A stretch of 64,000 bases of DNA from Deltaproteobacteria bacterium (GTDB lineage Bacteria > Myxococcota > Myxococcia > Myxococcales > Anaeromyxobacteraceae). Below the pieces are notes generated by a model, which was not told the origin of the DNA, searched no databases, and saw nothing but the letters and a program-made list of their open reading frames with translations. The stretch spans positions 1 to 64,000 of the forward strand of contig JACRMN010000015.1 of assembly GCA_016214955.1 (NCBI GenBank), given 5' to 3'. Within the stretch, counting starts at the first letter, position 1. Each line of letters begins with the position of its first letter. Below are positions 28,116 to 39,464 of this stretch, one piece after another. The position numbers were made by a program, and so were the translations under genes.

Positions 28116-29339
28116 GTGCGGGTGCTGGGGGCGCCCTTCCTCTTCACCGGCGCGGAGCCGGCACCCGGCGCCGGGCACGCGCCGCCCACCGCGCGGCTGG
28201 TGGCCGACGGCGCCCTGGCGCTCGACGGCGACACGGTGGTGGCGGCGGGGCCGCGCGCCGAGGTGGAGGCCGCCCACGGCAAGGCCGAGCCCCTCGACGC
28301 CGTCGTCCTCCCGGCGCTGGTCAACGCCCACACCCACCTCGAGCTCTCCCACCTGGCCGGCCAGGTGCCCGGTGGCGGCGGGCTGCCGGGCTGGATCGGC
28401 CGCTTCCTGCCGGCGCGGGCCGCCGCACCGGAGAACCCGGCGCTGGTGGAGCGGGCCGTCACGGCGCTGAGGGCCCACGGCGTGGCCGCCGTCGGCGAGG
28501 TGACCAACACGCTGGCGGCGCTCCCGGCGATGTCGCGCGCCGGCATGGCCGGCAGGCTCTACCTGGAGATCTTCGGCCTCTCGGCGAGCCGCATCGCCGC
28601 CGCGCGGCGGGCGGCGCTGGAGATGCTCGACGCCTCGCCGCAGCCGGCGCCCGGCCTGGAGGTGGTGCTCTCACCCCACGCCGTCTACTCCACGCGGCCG
28701 GCGGTGGTGGCGGAGCTGCTGCAGGCGGGGCCCGCCTCCATCCACCTGGCCGAGGATCCGGCCGAGCGCACCTTCGTCGCCAGCGGGGCCGGCCCCTTCG
28801 GGCCGCTGCTGGGCGCGCTGGGCGGCGAGGGCGACCGGCCCCAGGGCCGCTCGCCGGTGGCCTGCGTGGCCGGGTCGCTGCACGCCGGCAACCTGGCGGT
28901 CCACGCCGTGGACCTCGACGACGAGGACGTGGAGGTGCTGCGCCGCTCCGGCGCCACCGCGGTGCTCTGCCCGCGCTCCAACTTCCACATCGGCGGGAAG
29001 CTCCCGGACCTGCCCCGGCTGCTCGCCGCCGGCGTGCGGCTGGCGGTGGGCACCGACTCCCTGGCCTCGAGCCCCTCGCTCTCGCCCCTGGCCGAGCTGC
29101 TGGCCCTCTCTCGCGGCTACCCGCAGGTCCCGGCGGCGCGCCTGCTCCCGCTGGCCTGGAACGGGGGCGCGGTGGGGGCCCACCGCGTCGGGCGGCTCGC
29201 GCCCGGCACCGCGCCCGGCGTGCTGGCCCTGCCGCTCGAGGGCGCCCGCCCCGCCGACCCGGCCGCCTGGCTCCTCGCGGCCGGCGCCGAGGGATCCTTC
29301 CGCTGGCTCGCCCGCCACCGCCCGGAGGCCTCCGCATGA
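28116..29339 (+). CDS. Amidohydrolase, probable aminodeoxyfutalosine deaminase
   Basis: This 407-residue metal-dependent amidohydrolase has the first metal site NAHTHLE, further histidines (SPHAVYSTR, GSLHAGNLAVH) and the TDSLASSPSLS aspartate. In the futalosine pathway some bacteria deaminate aminodeoxyfutalosine to futalosine before MqnB removes hypoxanthine. A TrzF-like deaminase within an mqn operon fits that step well. GTG 28116 is 3 nt after the fusion gene. Assignment to this substrate rests on the neighbourhood. MqnB itself is not in the window. Confidence 0.8.
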   Translation: MRVLGAPFLFTGAEPAPGAGHAPPTARLVADGALALDGDTVVAAGPRAEVEAAHGKAEPLDAVVLPALVNAHTHLELSHLAGQVPGGGGLPGWIGRFLPARAAAPENPALVERAVTALRAHGVAAVGEVTNTLAALPAMSRAGMAGRLYLEIFGLSASRIAAARRAALEMLDASPQPAPGLEVVLSPHAVYSTRPAVVAELLQAGPASIHLAEDPAERTFVASGAGPFGPLLGALGGEGDRPQGRSPVACVAGSLHAGNLAVHAVDLDDEDVEVLRRSGATAVLCPRSNFHIGGKLPDLPRLLAAGVRLAVGTDSLASSPSLSPLAELLALSRGYPQVPAARLLPLAWNGGAVGAHRVGRLAPGTAPGVLALPLEGARPADPAAWLLAAGAEGSFRWLARHRPEASA

Positions 29340-30205
29340 GCGTCGCCGCCATCGGACGCATGGTGAAGTTTTCCCACTCGCTCTTCGCCCTGCCCTTCGC
29401 CGCCAGCGCCGTGGTGCTGGTCTCGGGCGAGGCCCGCCTCGACGCCTGGCGCCTCGGCCTGGTGGCGCTGGCGGTGGTGGCGGCCCGCACCGCCGCCATG
29501 GCCATGAACCGCATCGCCGACCGGGAGTTCGACGCCTCGAACCCGCGCACCATGAGGCGGGAGCTGGTCACCGGCGAGGTGACGCCGGCCGCCGCCTGGG
29601 CGCTGCTCCTCGGCTCCTCCGGCGCCTTCGTGGCCGCGGCGGCGCTGCTCTCGCCGCTCACCGGCTGGCTCTCGCTGCCGGTGCTGGCCATCCTCCTCGG
29701 CTACTCCTTCGCCAAGCGCTTCACCTGGGCCTCGCAGCTCTGGCTGGGCGTGGCCCAGGCGCTCGGGCCCATGGGGGTGGCCATCGCCCTCACCGGCCGC
29801 GCGCCGCTGGCGGCGGTGGTGCTGGGGCTCGGCGTCGGCGCCTGGATCGCCGGCTTCGACGTGTTCTACGCGCTGCAGGACGCCGACTTCGACCGCGGCG
29901 CCGGCCTCCGCTCCATCCCGGCCCGCTTCGGCGTCGCCGGCTCGCTGCGCTGGGCGCGGGGGCTCCACCTCCTGGCGGCCGCGGCGGTGGCCGCCGCCGG
30001 GCCCCTGGCCGGGCGCGGCACCGGCTGGTGGATCGGGTCTGCCTTGCTGGCGGCGGTGCTGCTCCTCGAGCACCGGCACGTGGCGCCGGGCGGCAGGCTC
30101 CTCCCCGAGCGCATCAACGTGGCCTTCTTCAACTACAACGCCTTCGCCTCGGTGGGCTTCGCGCTCTGCGCCCTCGCCGACATGGCGCTGCGGAGGGGGC
30201 CGTGA
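29336..30205 (+). CDS. UbiA-family prenyltransferase for menaquinone (MqnP-like)
   Basis: The 289-residue integral membrane enzyme attaches the polyprenyl chain to 1,4-dihydroxy-6-naphthoate. The two Asp-rich Mg sites are NRIADREFDA (about 57-66) and DADFDRGAG (about 181-189), with about eight helices. The start (SVAAIGRMVKFSHSLFALPFA) matches UbiA-like proteins of futalosine organisms. The ATG overlaps the amidohydrolase stop, and the gene is followed, again with overlap, by the regulator. Confidence 0.92.
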   Translation: MSVAAIGRMVKFSHSLFALPFAASAVVLVSGEARLDAWRLGLVALAVVAARTAAMAMNRIADREFDASNPRTMRRELVTGEVTPAAAWALLLGSSGAFVAAAALLSPLTGWLSLPVLAILLGYSFAKRFTWASQLWLGVAQALGPMGVAIALTGRAPLAAVVLGLGVGAWIAGFDVFYALQDADFDRGAGLRSIPARFGVAGSLRWARGLHLLAAAAVAAAGPLAGRGTGWWIGSALLAAVLLLEHRHVAPGGRLLPERINVAFFNYNAFASVGFALCALADMALRRGP

Positions 30206-30795
30206 GCCCGGGCGCCGAGGCCGCCCGCCGCGGCAGCCGCCCGGCCGCCTCGCTCTCCCGGGCCGAGCTCCAGGCCGCCGAGGCGGTGGGCTCGCTCATG
30301 GAGCTGTGGGGCTTCCGCCGCCAGCTCGGGCGGATCTGGACGGTGCTCTTCCTCTCCGAGCGGCCGCTGGCGGCGCCGGAGCTTTGCGAGCGGCTCCAGA
30401 TCTCCACCGGCCTCCTCTCCATGAGCCTCGCCGAGCTGCGGCGCTGGGGCGTGGTGAAGGGCGCCACGGTGCCCGGCGATCGCAAGGAGCACTTCGAGGC
30501 CGAGACCCACGTCTGGCGGCTGGTGCGCCGCGTCCTGGCCGAGCGGGAGCGCCGCGCCGTGGAGGGCGCGCTGGCGGTGGTGGAGTCGGCGCTGGCCGAG
30601 CTGCGCGGCGCCATCGCCGAGAGCGCCGGCGATCCGCGGGTGCGGGCCATGGCCCGCTTCCGGATGGAGCGGCTCGAGGAGCTGGCCAACCTGTGCCGCG
30701 TGGGGCTCTCGCTCCTCAAGGCGCTCATCGACGGCTCGCGCGCCGACGTCAGCCCGCTGCGGGCCCTCTCCGAGGCGCTCTCGCGCAGGTCGTGA
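30202..30795 (+). CDS. GbsR/MarR-like winged-helix transcriptional regulator
   Basis: The 197-residue protein has an N-terminal winged helix (LCERLQISTGLLSMSLAELRRWGVV) and a C-terminal coiled region (about 110-165). This is the GbsR group of MarR-related regulators. GGAGGGGG lies just before the GTG at 30202, which overlaps the ubiA stop. As the last gene of the menaquinone operon it may regulate it, for example through the inverted repeat at 22214-22229. That pairing is inference. Confidence 0.8.
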   Translation: MSPGAEAARRGSRPAASLSRAELQAAEAVGSLMELWGFRRQLGRIWTVLFLSERPLAAPELCERLQISTGLLSMSLAELRRWGVVKGATVPGDRKEHFEAETHVWRLVRRVLAERERRAVEGALAVVESALAELRGAIAESAGDPRVRAMARFRMERLEELANLCRVGLSLLKALIDGSRADVSPLRALSEALSRRS

Positions 30796-30840
30796 GCGGC
30801 GCCTCCCCCGCGGGTGGCCCGAAGGGAGGGGGCTGCCTCG

Positions 30841-31263
30841 TTACGGGGCGGTCAGCGCAGGGTCCACTCGACCCCGGGGTGGATAGACACCCGTTCCGTT
30901 GAACTGCTCGCTCCAGGCCACCAGTGCCTCGACGAGCCGCGCCGAGGTGCTGGCGTACTCGCTCTCGGGCGCGACGCGCGCCCTGGCCTCCTCCGCCTTG
31001 CCGGAGAGCGCCAGGTCGAGCACCCGCGCCGCCTCCTCGTGGAAGCGGGCGTGGAGGGCGCGTACCTCCTCGAACTGCGGCGCGTTCTTCTCGCTCCGCA
31101 GGCCGTGGAGCCACTGGCCGAACTTGCACCGGTCGTCGCGGCCCACGTCCTCGACCCGGAACGGCGCGGAGCCGAGCGTGATGGCGGTGCCCAGGTGCGC
31201 CTTCCAGAGGGCGTGGGCGTTGATGGCGGCGTTCACCTGGGCTCGAAAGGCGTCGGCGGTCAT
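30841..31263 (-). CDS. CZB-domain protein (chemoreceptor zinc-binding domain), soluble
   Basis: This 140-residue protein is almost only a CZB four-helix domain: the pattern AINAHALWKAHL, CKFGQWLHG and LHARFHEEAARVL gives the conserved His/Cys/His/His zinc ligands. CZB domains usually sit on chemoreceptors or diguanylate cyclases and sense zinc or hypochlorite. Here the domain is free-standing, so it may act in trans. ATG 31263 has AGAGG upstream. It is divergent from the helicase gene. Confidence 0.85.
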   Translation of the reverse strand: MTADAFRAQVNAAINAHALWKAHLGTAITLGSAPFRVEDVGRDDRCKFGQWLHGLRSEKNAPQFEEVRALHARFHEEAARVLDLALSGKAEEARARVAPESEYASTSARLVEALVAWSEQFNGTGVYPPRGRVDPALTAP

Positions 31264-31400
31264 CGATGCATCCTCTCGGGGGAACTGCCGCAGAAATCTG
31301 CCCCGCGTGCGTCGTCCGTGCCAGCCCGTGTCCCCCTGACAGGGCACCGGGGGGCCCGCCGGGCTATACACACTCCCTTTCTCGTGCGCGGGGTGCGGGT

Positions 31401-33512
31401 TTGAGCGAGGCGCTGTCGCCGGCGGGCCGGGCCATCGTGGAGGAGGAGGAAGCGCTCCTCCGCCGCGTGCGCCAGGCGCTCGACCGGGTGGAGCCGGCGC
31501 GGCCGCCCTCGCAGGCGGCGGCTCGCGAGCTGGTGTCGCTGCGCGACCAGGCGGTGTCGGCCTCGGAGCGGGACCTGCCGGCGCTGCTGCAGGGGCTCAC
31601 CATCGCCCAGGCCCTCGCCGGGCGGGAGCGGCAGCAGGTGCTGCCGCAGCGCGACGCGCCCTACTTCGCCCACCTGGCGCTGCAGCACCCCGACGGCCCG
31701 CGCGACTACCTGCTGGGCCGGGCCACCTGGGTGGACCTCGAGGCCGGGGTGCGCATCGTGGACTGGCGCCTCTCGCCCATCGCCGCCGTCTTCTACCAGC
31801 ACGAGGAGGGGGCCGACATCGAGGAGGAGCTCCCCGGCGGGAAGCTCCTGGCGCGGGTGCTGGCCCGCCGCATCCTGGTCATCGAGGGCGGAGTGCTCAC
31901 CGGCATCATCGCCGGCCGCCGCTCCCTCTCGCGCCACGGGGGGCGCTGGACCGAGGAGGGCACGGGCGCGCTCCACGGTGGCGGCGCCGGCAGCGCTGCC
32001 CGCCCCGGCGTGCTGGGCACCGGCGCCGGCGCGCGCGGCGGCCGCGCCCGGCCCGAGGTCACCGCGCTGCTCGATCCGCAGCAGTACGCGGCGGTGAGCG
32101 CCGACCCGCGGGAGCACCTCCTGGTCACCGGCAGCGCCGGCAGCGGCAAGACAACGGTGGCGCTGCACCGGCTGGCCCGCATCGCCGCGGCCCGCGGGCA
32201 GCCCGGGCGGGTGGCGGTGGTGGTCCCGGAGGAGGGGCTGGCCCGCCTCTCGCGCCGGCTGCTGGAGCCGCTGGGCCTCTCGGCGGTGCGGGTGGAGACC
32301 CTCGACGCCTGGCTGCGCCGCAGCGCCGCCGCCGTCTTCGGCCACAAGGCCGTGCGCCTCGCGCCCGAGACGCCGGCGCTGGTCCAGTCGCTGAAGCGCC
32401 ACCCCTCGCTGGCGGCGCCGCTCCTCGCCCGCATCGGCCCGCAGCGCGGCAAGCGGCTCCGGCCGCTGCGGGCCCACCTCGCCGATGCCTTCACCGACAG
32501 TGCCTTCCTCGCCGGCGTGGTCGAGGCGGCCGCCGGCACGCTGCCCGGCACCGCCGTCGAGGAGACGGTGCGCCACACGCTCCGCCAGATCGCCACGCCG
32601 CTCGGGAAGGAGCACCGCGGCATCGACCCGGAGCGGCTCGTCACCCTGGACGGACGGCCCATCGAGGAGGGCACCCCCGACGAGCTGGCCGGCACCCTCG
32701 ACGTGGAGGACCTGGCGCTGCTCCTCTGGCTGCGGGCCCAGGGCGGCGACCGGCCCGGCGACGGCCTCCTGCACCTGGTGGTGGACGAGGCCGAGGACGT
32801 CTCGGTGTTCGAGCTCTTCCTCCTGGGCCGCCTGCTGGCGCGCGACGGCAGCCTGACGCTGGCCGGCGACGAGGCCCAGCGCACGCTGCAGGGGGCGGGC
32901 GGCTGGGAAGCGGCGCTCGAGGCGGCCGGGGCCGCCGGCGCCGAGGAGTGCCGCCTGGCCCTCTCCTACCGCTGCCCGCAGCCGGTGGCCGACCTGGCCC
33001 ACCGCATCCTCGGCGAGCAGGGGCCCGCCGAGGCGCCGCGGAGCGCCCGCGCCGGCGCCCCGGTGGGCCTGCACCACTTCCCGGCCGTGCCCCAGGCCCA
33101 CCTCTTCCTGGCCGGCGCGCTGCGCGATCTCCTGGAGCGCGAGCCCGGCGCCTCGGTGGGCGTGGTGGCCGCCGACGCCTCGGCGGCCCACGCCTTCCAC
33201 GCCTCGCTCTCGGCGCTGCCCGAGACGCGGCTGGTGCTCGACGGCCGCTTCTCGTTCGCCCCCGGCATCGACGTCACCGACGTGGCCGGCGCCAAGGGGC
33301 TGGAGTTCGACTACGTGGTGGTGCCCGACGCCACCGCCGCCGCCTACCCGGCCACCGACGAGGCCCGCCGCCGCCTGCACGTGGCCGCCACCCGCGCCGC
33401 CCACCAGCTCTGGCTGCTCTCGGCGGGGCGCCGCTCGCCGCTGCTCCCGGCGCTGGATGCCGGCGCCGACGAGGCCGCGGAGCGCTTGCCCTCCTCCGCC
33501 CGGCAGGGTTAA
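31401..33512 (+). CDS. UvrD/HelD-like superfamily 1 helicase
   Basis: The 703-residue protein has an N-terminal coiled region (about 1-60), a Walker A GSAGSGKTTVALHRL, a DEAED-type Walker B (LLHLVVDEAEDVSVF), motif III-like GDEAQRTLQG, LSYRCP (motif IV), KGLEFDYVVV (motif V) and HVAATRAAHQLWLL (motif VI). This is the arrangement of HelD-like SF1 proteins, some of which recycle stalled RNA polymerase. It could equally be a DNA helicase IV relative. No ATG or GTG fits the N-terminus; TTG 31401 is the best start. A Gly/Ala-rich insert (about 190-215) is unusual. Confidence 0.85.
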   Translation: MSEALSPAGRAIVEEEEALLRRVRQALDRVEPARPPSQAAARELVSLRDQAVSASERDLPALLQGLTIAQALAGRERQQVLPQRDAPYFAHLALQHPDGPRDYLLGRATWVDLEAGVRIVDWRLSPIAAVFYQHEEGADIEEELPGGKLLARVLARRILVIEGGVLTGIIAGRRSLSRHGGRWTEEGTGALHGGGAGSAARPGVLGTGAGARGGRARPEVTALLDPQQYAAVSADPREHLLVTGSAGSGKTTVALHRLARIAAARGQPGRVAVVVPEEGLARLSRRLLEPLGLSAVRVETLDAWLRRSAAAVFGHKAVRLAPETPALVQSLKRHPSLAAPLLARIGPQRGKRLRPLRAHLADAFTDSAFLAGVVEAAAGTLPGTAVEETVRHTLRQIATPLGKEHRGIDPERLVTLDGRPIEEGTPDELAGTLDVEDLALLLWLRAQGGDRPGDGLLHLVVDEAEDVSVFELFLLGRLLARDGSLTLAGDEAQRTLQGAGGWEAALEAAGAAGAEECRLALSYRCPQPVADLAHRILGEQGPAEAPRSARAGAPVGLHHFPAVPQAHLFLAGALRDLLEREPGASVGVVAADASAAHAFHASLSALPETRLVLDGRFSFAPGIDVTDVAGAKGLEFDYVVVPDATAAAYPATDEARRRLHVAATRAAHQLWLLSAGRRSPLLPALDAGADEAAERLPSSARQG

Positions 33513-33524
33513 GGATCCGCTCCC

Positions 33525-34622
<1,098 letters not shown>

Positions 34623-34640
34623 CCCGCCCCCTCACCCCGG

Positions 34641-34664
34641 CCTCCTCCCCCGCCGGGGAGGAGG
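34641..34664. other. Perfect 10-bp hairpin between prfA and prmC
   Basis: CCTCCTCCCC and GGGGAGGAGG pair perfectly across a CGCC loop. The hairpin ends 13 nt before the prmC GTG, and its 3' arm, together with the following GAGAGGGGGAG, is rich in ribosome-binding-like purines. Folding could affect prmC translation. Similar CCTC/GAGG hairpins are common intergenic repeats in high-GC genomes, which is the main alternative. Confidence 0.6.
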
Positions 34665-34677
34665 AGAGGGGGAGCCC

Positions 34678-35541
34678 GTGAGCGAGGTCTGGACCCCGCT
34701 CCGGCTCATCGCCTGGACGCAGGGCTATTTCGCTCGCGCCGGGGTGGACGCGCCGCGGCTCACCGCCGAGCTGCTGCTGGCCCACGCGCTCCGCTGCGAC
34801 CGCGTGCGGCTCTACCTCGACTTCGACAAGCCGCTCGGCGCCCCGGAGCTGGCCGCCTTCCGCGAGCTGGTGCGGCGGCGCGCCGAGGGGGAGCCCACCG
34901 CCTGGCTCACCGGCAAGCGGGAGTTCCTGCGCCACGCCTTCCGCTGCGACGCCCGGGCGCTGGTGCCGCGGCCCGAGACCGAGCTCGTGGCCGAGGCGGC
35001 CATCGAGGCGCTGCCCGAGGGCGGCCGCCTCCTCGACCTCTGCACCGGCACCGGCTGCATCGCCATCTCGGCGGCGCTGGCCCGGCCCGGCGCCACGGTG
35101 GTGGCCACCGACCTCTCGCCCGAGGCCCTGGCCCTGGCCGCCGAGAACGCCGCCGCGCTCCAGGCCCGGGTGGAGCTACTCCCGGGCGACCTCTTCGCGC
35201 CGCTGCCGGCCGGGGCCCGTTTCGACGTCGTCGTCTCCAACCCGCCCTACGTGCCGGCCGGCGAGATCGACGGGCTCTCGCGCGAGGTGCGGCGCGAGCC
35301 GCGGCTGGCGCTCGACGGGGGGCCCGACGGCCTCTCGCTCCTGCGCCGCATCGCGGCCGGGGCGCGCGAGCGGCTGGTCCCCGGCGGCCTGCTCCTGCTG
35401 GAGATGCACGAGAGCCACGCCGGCCCGCTGCCGGCACTCTGCCGCGAGGCCGGGCTGGCCGGTCCCACGGTGAAGCGGGATCTGGCCGGGCTGCCGCGCT
35501 GGGTCGAGGCGCGCGCCCCACGGGAGGCGGAACCGGGCTAG
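34678..35541 (+). CDS. prmC: Release factor glutamine methyltransferase PrmC
   Basis: PrmC N5-methylates the GGQ glutamine of release factors. The 287 residues have the helical N-domain, [25 protein letters not shown] motif [12 protein letters not shown] and the catalytic NPPY ([10 protein letters not shown]). It follows prfA, the usual pairing. The GTG start has GGGGGAG at optimal distance. A stem-loop lies just upstream. Confidence 0.96.
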   Translation: MSEVWTPLRLIAWTQGYFARAGVDAPRLTAELLLAHALRCDRVRLYLDFDKPLGAPELAAFRELVRRRAEGEPTAWLTGKREFLRHAFRCDARALVPRPETELVAEAAIEALPEGGRLLDLCTGTGCIAISAALARPGATVVATDLSPEALALAAENAAALQARVELLPGDLFAPLPAGARFDVVVSNPPYVPAGEIDGLSREVRREPRLALDGGPDGLSLLRRIAAGARERLVPGGLLLLEMHESHAGPLPALCREAGLAGPTVKRDLAGLPRWVEARAPREAEPG

Positions 35542-35582
35542 AATCCGCGCCCTCGGCCAGGAGGCCGTCCCGCCGGAAAGCA

Positions 35583-36841
<1,259 letters not shown>

Positions 36842-36845
<4 letters not shown>

Positions 36846-37489
36846 GCGAGATCATCACCGTGGCCGTGCCCAAGGGCCGGCTGCTCACCGAGTCGTCGGC
36901 GCTCTTCGAGAAGGCGCTGGGGGTGTCGCCGGCCCGGCTCCTCTCCGGCACCCGCAAGCTGGCCGCCACCGACAGGGCCTCGGGCCTGCGCTTCCTCTCC
37001 ATCCGCGCCGCCGACGTGGCCAGCTACGTCGAGCACGGCGCCGCCGACGTGGGGGTCTGCGGCCTCGACGTGCTGCGGGAGGAGCCGCGCGACCTGTACG
37101 AGCCCCTCGACCTCGGCATCGGCCGCTGCAGGATGATCGTGGCCCGCCCGCGGCGCGCCCGGCCGCTGCCCCGCGGCGTCGCCCCCCGCATCGCCACCAA
37201 GTACACCCGCATCGCCACCGAGCACTACGCCCGCAAGTCCCTGCCCGCCGAGGTCATCCACCTCCACGGCTCCATCGAGGTGGCCCCGTCGCTGGGCCTC
37301 TCCGACGCCATCGTGGACATCACCGAGACCGGGGCCACGCTCGAGGCCAACGGCCTGGTGATCGAGGAGACGGTGCTCGAGATCTCGGCCCGGCTGGTGG
37401 TCAACCGGGTGGCCCTCAAGCTGCACCCGGAGCGGCTCCGGAGATTGGTGGCGGCGATGCGGGCGGCCGTCGCCGCGCATCGAGGTTGA
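36842..37489 (+). CDS. hisG: ATP phosphoribosyltransferase, short form
   Basis: HisG catalyses the first step of histidine synthesis. At 215 residues it lacks the C-terminal regulatory domain of the long form, so it should need a HisZ partner; no hisZ is in the window. [29 protein letters not shown] and the PRPP site [15 protein letters not shown] are clear. The GTG start overlaps the murA stop, and no other his gene follows, so the gene is detached from the main his operon here. Confidence 0.94.
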
Positions 37490-37581
37490 TCCCGCACCGG
37501 CCTTTTGCCTATCCTCGCGTCCGAGAGACTTCCCCCGCCCACCCCCTCGCAGACCCAGGTCCTGAAGGAGGACCCCTTTTC

Positions 37582-37965
37582 ATGGATTGCCCGCGGTGCA
37601 CCGTCGAGATGGCCGAGATCCCTGGCGACGAAGGCACCATGCACCGATGCGGCGACTGCGGGGGCCTCTGGGTCGACGTCTCCGACCTGAACCGGATCCT
37701 GCTGCACGCCAACCTGCCGGCGCTCTCGGGCCTGGGCGGGTACGTCAACGCCGAGGAGATGGCGGGGCAGTGCCCGGCCTGCAACGTGGACCTGGTGGTG
37801 GTGGAGGGCGGCGAGAAGCGCTCGCTCAGCTACGACACCTGCGAGTCCTGCGGCGGCATCTGGCTCGAGGGGCCCGACGACGACGTCGAGGTGGCCGAGA
37901 GCTCCGACTGGAAGACCTCGGTCGGCGAGATCGTCGCCTTCTACAAGCGCTTCCGGAAGAAGTAG
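37582..37965 (+). CDS. Zinc-ribbon (zf-TFIIB type) protein
   Basis: This acidic protein of 127 residues has two zinc ribbons: [10 protein letters not shown] with [10 protein letters not shown], and [11 protein letters not shown] with [11 protein letters not shown]. Both are zf-TFIIB-like domains, common in small bacterial proteins of unknown role. An aromatic/basic C-terminus (FYKRFRKK) follows. AAGGAGGA lies upstream of ATG 37582. The 92 bp before it may hold the promoter (TATCCT near 37510). Confidence 0.85.
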   Translation: MDCPRCTVEMAEIPGDEGTMHRCGDCGGLWVDVSDLNRILLHANLPALSGLGGYVNAEEMAGQCPACNVDLVVVEGGEKRSLSYDTCESCGGIWLEGPDDDVEVAESSDWKTSVGEIVAFYKRFRKK

Positions 37966-37993
37966 CCGGGCGCCGGGCGGCGGCCGGCCCCGC

Positions 37994-38686
37994 TCACCAC
38001 ATCCGGTCGTCGCGCCAGGGATACCCGGTGTTGGAGTAGCCGCGGATCTCCCAGTAGCCGCGCCTGTCGTGGGGCATGAGCTCGATGCGGTTCACCCACT
38101 TGGCGCCCTTCCAGGCGTAGAGCTGCGGCGTCACCACCCGCACCGGCGCGCCGCGCTCGCGGGTGAGCGGCTTGCCGCCGATGGCGTGGCAGAGCAGGAC
38201 GTCGGGCTTCAGCGCCTCCTCCAGCGGCAGGTTGGTGCTGTAGCCGTCGTAGGCGTGGAACATGACGTGGGTGGCCTCGGCGGCGGGCCGGCAGAGGGCC
38301 AGCACGTCCTCCACCCGCACGCCGCCGAAGGCGACGTCGAGGATCGACCAGCCGGTGACGCAGTGGAAGTCGGCGTCGAGGTCCACCTGCGGCAGCGCCT
38401 GCAGCGCCTTCCAGTCCACCGTCAGGGGCTGCTCGCAGCACCCGTCCACCGTGAGCTTCCAGCGCTCGGCGGTGATCACCGGCTGCTCGCCCCACTCCAG
38501 CACCGGCCACTCCTTCTGCGTGAACACGTTCTGGCCCGGCGGCTCCTTCGGCATGCCGTGGCGGTTCCGGGGGCCGTCGCCCTGCGGGCTCGGGTCGGCG
38601 AGCGACGGGGTGCGGGCCATGGCCTCGCCGAAGCGGGCCCGGAGCGCGGCGCGACCCTCCGCGAGCCGTCTCTGGATGTCGTCCAT
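37994..38686 (-). CDS. Sulfite oxidase-like molybdopterin oxidoreductase
   Basis: The 230-residue protein carries the sulfite oxidase / MsrP-type molybdopterin domain, with the Mo-ligand Cys109 in DADFHCVTGWS and the RGAPVRVVTPQLYAWKGAKWVNRIEL segment. No Tat or Sec signal is seen, so unlike MsrP it is probably cytoplasmic. No cytochrome or membrane partner gene is adjacent. The substrate is unknown. The C-terminal GYWEIRGYSNTGYPWRDD is typical of the family. Confidence 0.88.
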   Translation of the reverse strand: MDDIQRRLAEGRAALRARFGEAMARTPSLADPSPQGDGPRNRHGMPKEPPGQNVFTQKEWPVLEWGEQPVITAERWKLTVDGCCEQPLTVDWKALQALPQVDLDADFHCVTGWSILDVAFGGVRVEDVLALCRPAAEATHVMFHAYDGYSTNLPLEEALKPDVLLCHAIGGKPLTRERGAPVRVVTPQLYAWKGAKWVNRIELMPHDRRGYWEIRGYSNTGYPWRDDRMW

Positions 38687-38739
38687 GCGCCCCGACTGTA
38701 GCGCGGCGGCCTGCCCGGCGCTCGCCTAGGATGGCGGGC

Positions 38740-39339
38740 ATGCCTGCGCGTGAACGCTGCCCCTGGGCCGGAACCGATCCGCTCTACGTGGCCTACCACG
38801 ACGAGGAGTGGGGGCTCCCCAGCGCCGACGAGCGCCACCTCTTCGAGATGATCGTCCTCGAGGGGTTCCAGTCGGGCCTGTCGTGGCGGACCATCCTCAT
38901 GAAGCGGCAGAACTTCCGGCGGGCCTTCGCCGGCTTCGACTGGAAGAAGGTGGCCCGCTTCGGCGCCGCCGACGTGAGGCGCCTGCTCGGCGACGCCGGC
39001 ATCGTCCGCCACCGCGGGAAGATCGAGGCCACCATCCAGAACGCCCGGGCGCTGGTGGCGCTCCACGCCGCCGGCGGCAGCCTCTGCGCACTGGCCTGGG
39101 AGGCGGTGGGTGGGTCACCCATCGTGAACAAGCCGCGGAGGCTCGGCGACGTGCCCCCGGTGACCGAGGAGAGCAAGGCGCTCTCGAAGACGCTCAAGAA
39201 GCGGGGTTTCGCCTTCGTGGGCCCCACCACCGTCTACGCCTTCCTGCAGGCCTGCGGGCTGGTGAACGATCACCTCGTCGGCTGCCCGCGCCACGCCGCC
39301 TGCGAGCGCGCCGGGAAGCGCTTCCGGGCGCCCGCGTAG
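38740..39339 (+). CDS. tag: DNA-3-methyladenine glycosylase I
   Basis: Tag removes 3-methyladenine from alkylated DNA. The 199 residues include RCPWAGTDPLYVAYHDEEWG, EMIVLEGFQSGLSW, the helix-hairpin-helix-like middle, and zinc ligands (N-terminal Cys, C-terminal VGCPRHAACE). ATG 38740 places the first Cys at residue 7 as in homologues; ATG 38731 is possible. The gene ends 50 bp before tRNA-Gly. Confidence 0.94.
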   Translation: MPARERCPWAGTDPLYVAYHDEEWGLPSADERHLFEMIVLEGFQSGLSWRTILMKRQNFRRAFAGFDWKKVARFGAADVRRLLGDAGIVRHRGKIEATIQNARALVALHAAGGSLCALAWEAVGGSPIVNKPRRLGDVPPVTEESKALSKTLKKRGFAFVGPTTVYAFLQACGLVNDHLVGCPRHAACERAGKRFRAPA

Positions 39340-39388
39340 CCGCTTGACTCCCGCCCGGAGATCCGGGAAGAAGGTCGGCACAGGTTTC

Positions 39389-39464
39389 GCGGGAATAGCT
39401 CAGTTGGTAGAGCATCAGCTTCCCAAGCTGAGGGTCGCGGGTTCGAATCCCGTTTCCCGCTCCA
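39389..39464 (+). tRNA. tRNA-Gly (anticodon CCC)
   Basis: The complete cloverleaf is readable: acceptor GCGGGAA/TTCCCGC, D stem GCTC/GAGC, anticodon stem TCAGC/GCTGA around loop TTCCCAA (anticodon CCC, reads GGG), T stem GCGGG/CCCGT with TTCGAAT, and an encoded CCA end. The last 47 bases (39418-39464) recur downstream, marking this gene as an integration target. The truncated integrase gene ends inside it on the other strand. Confidence 0.97.
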
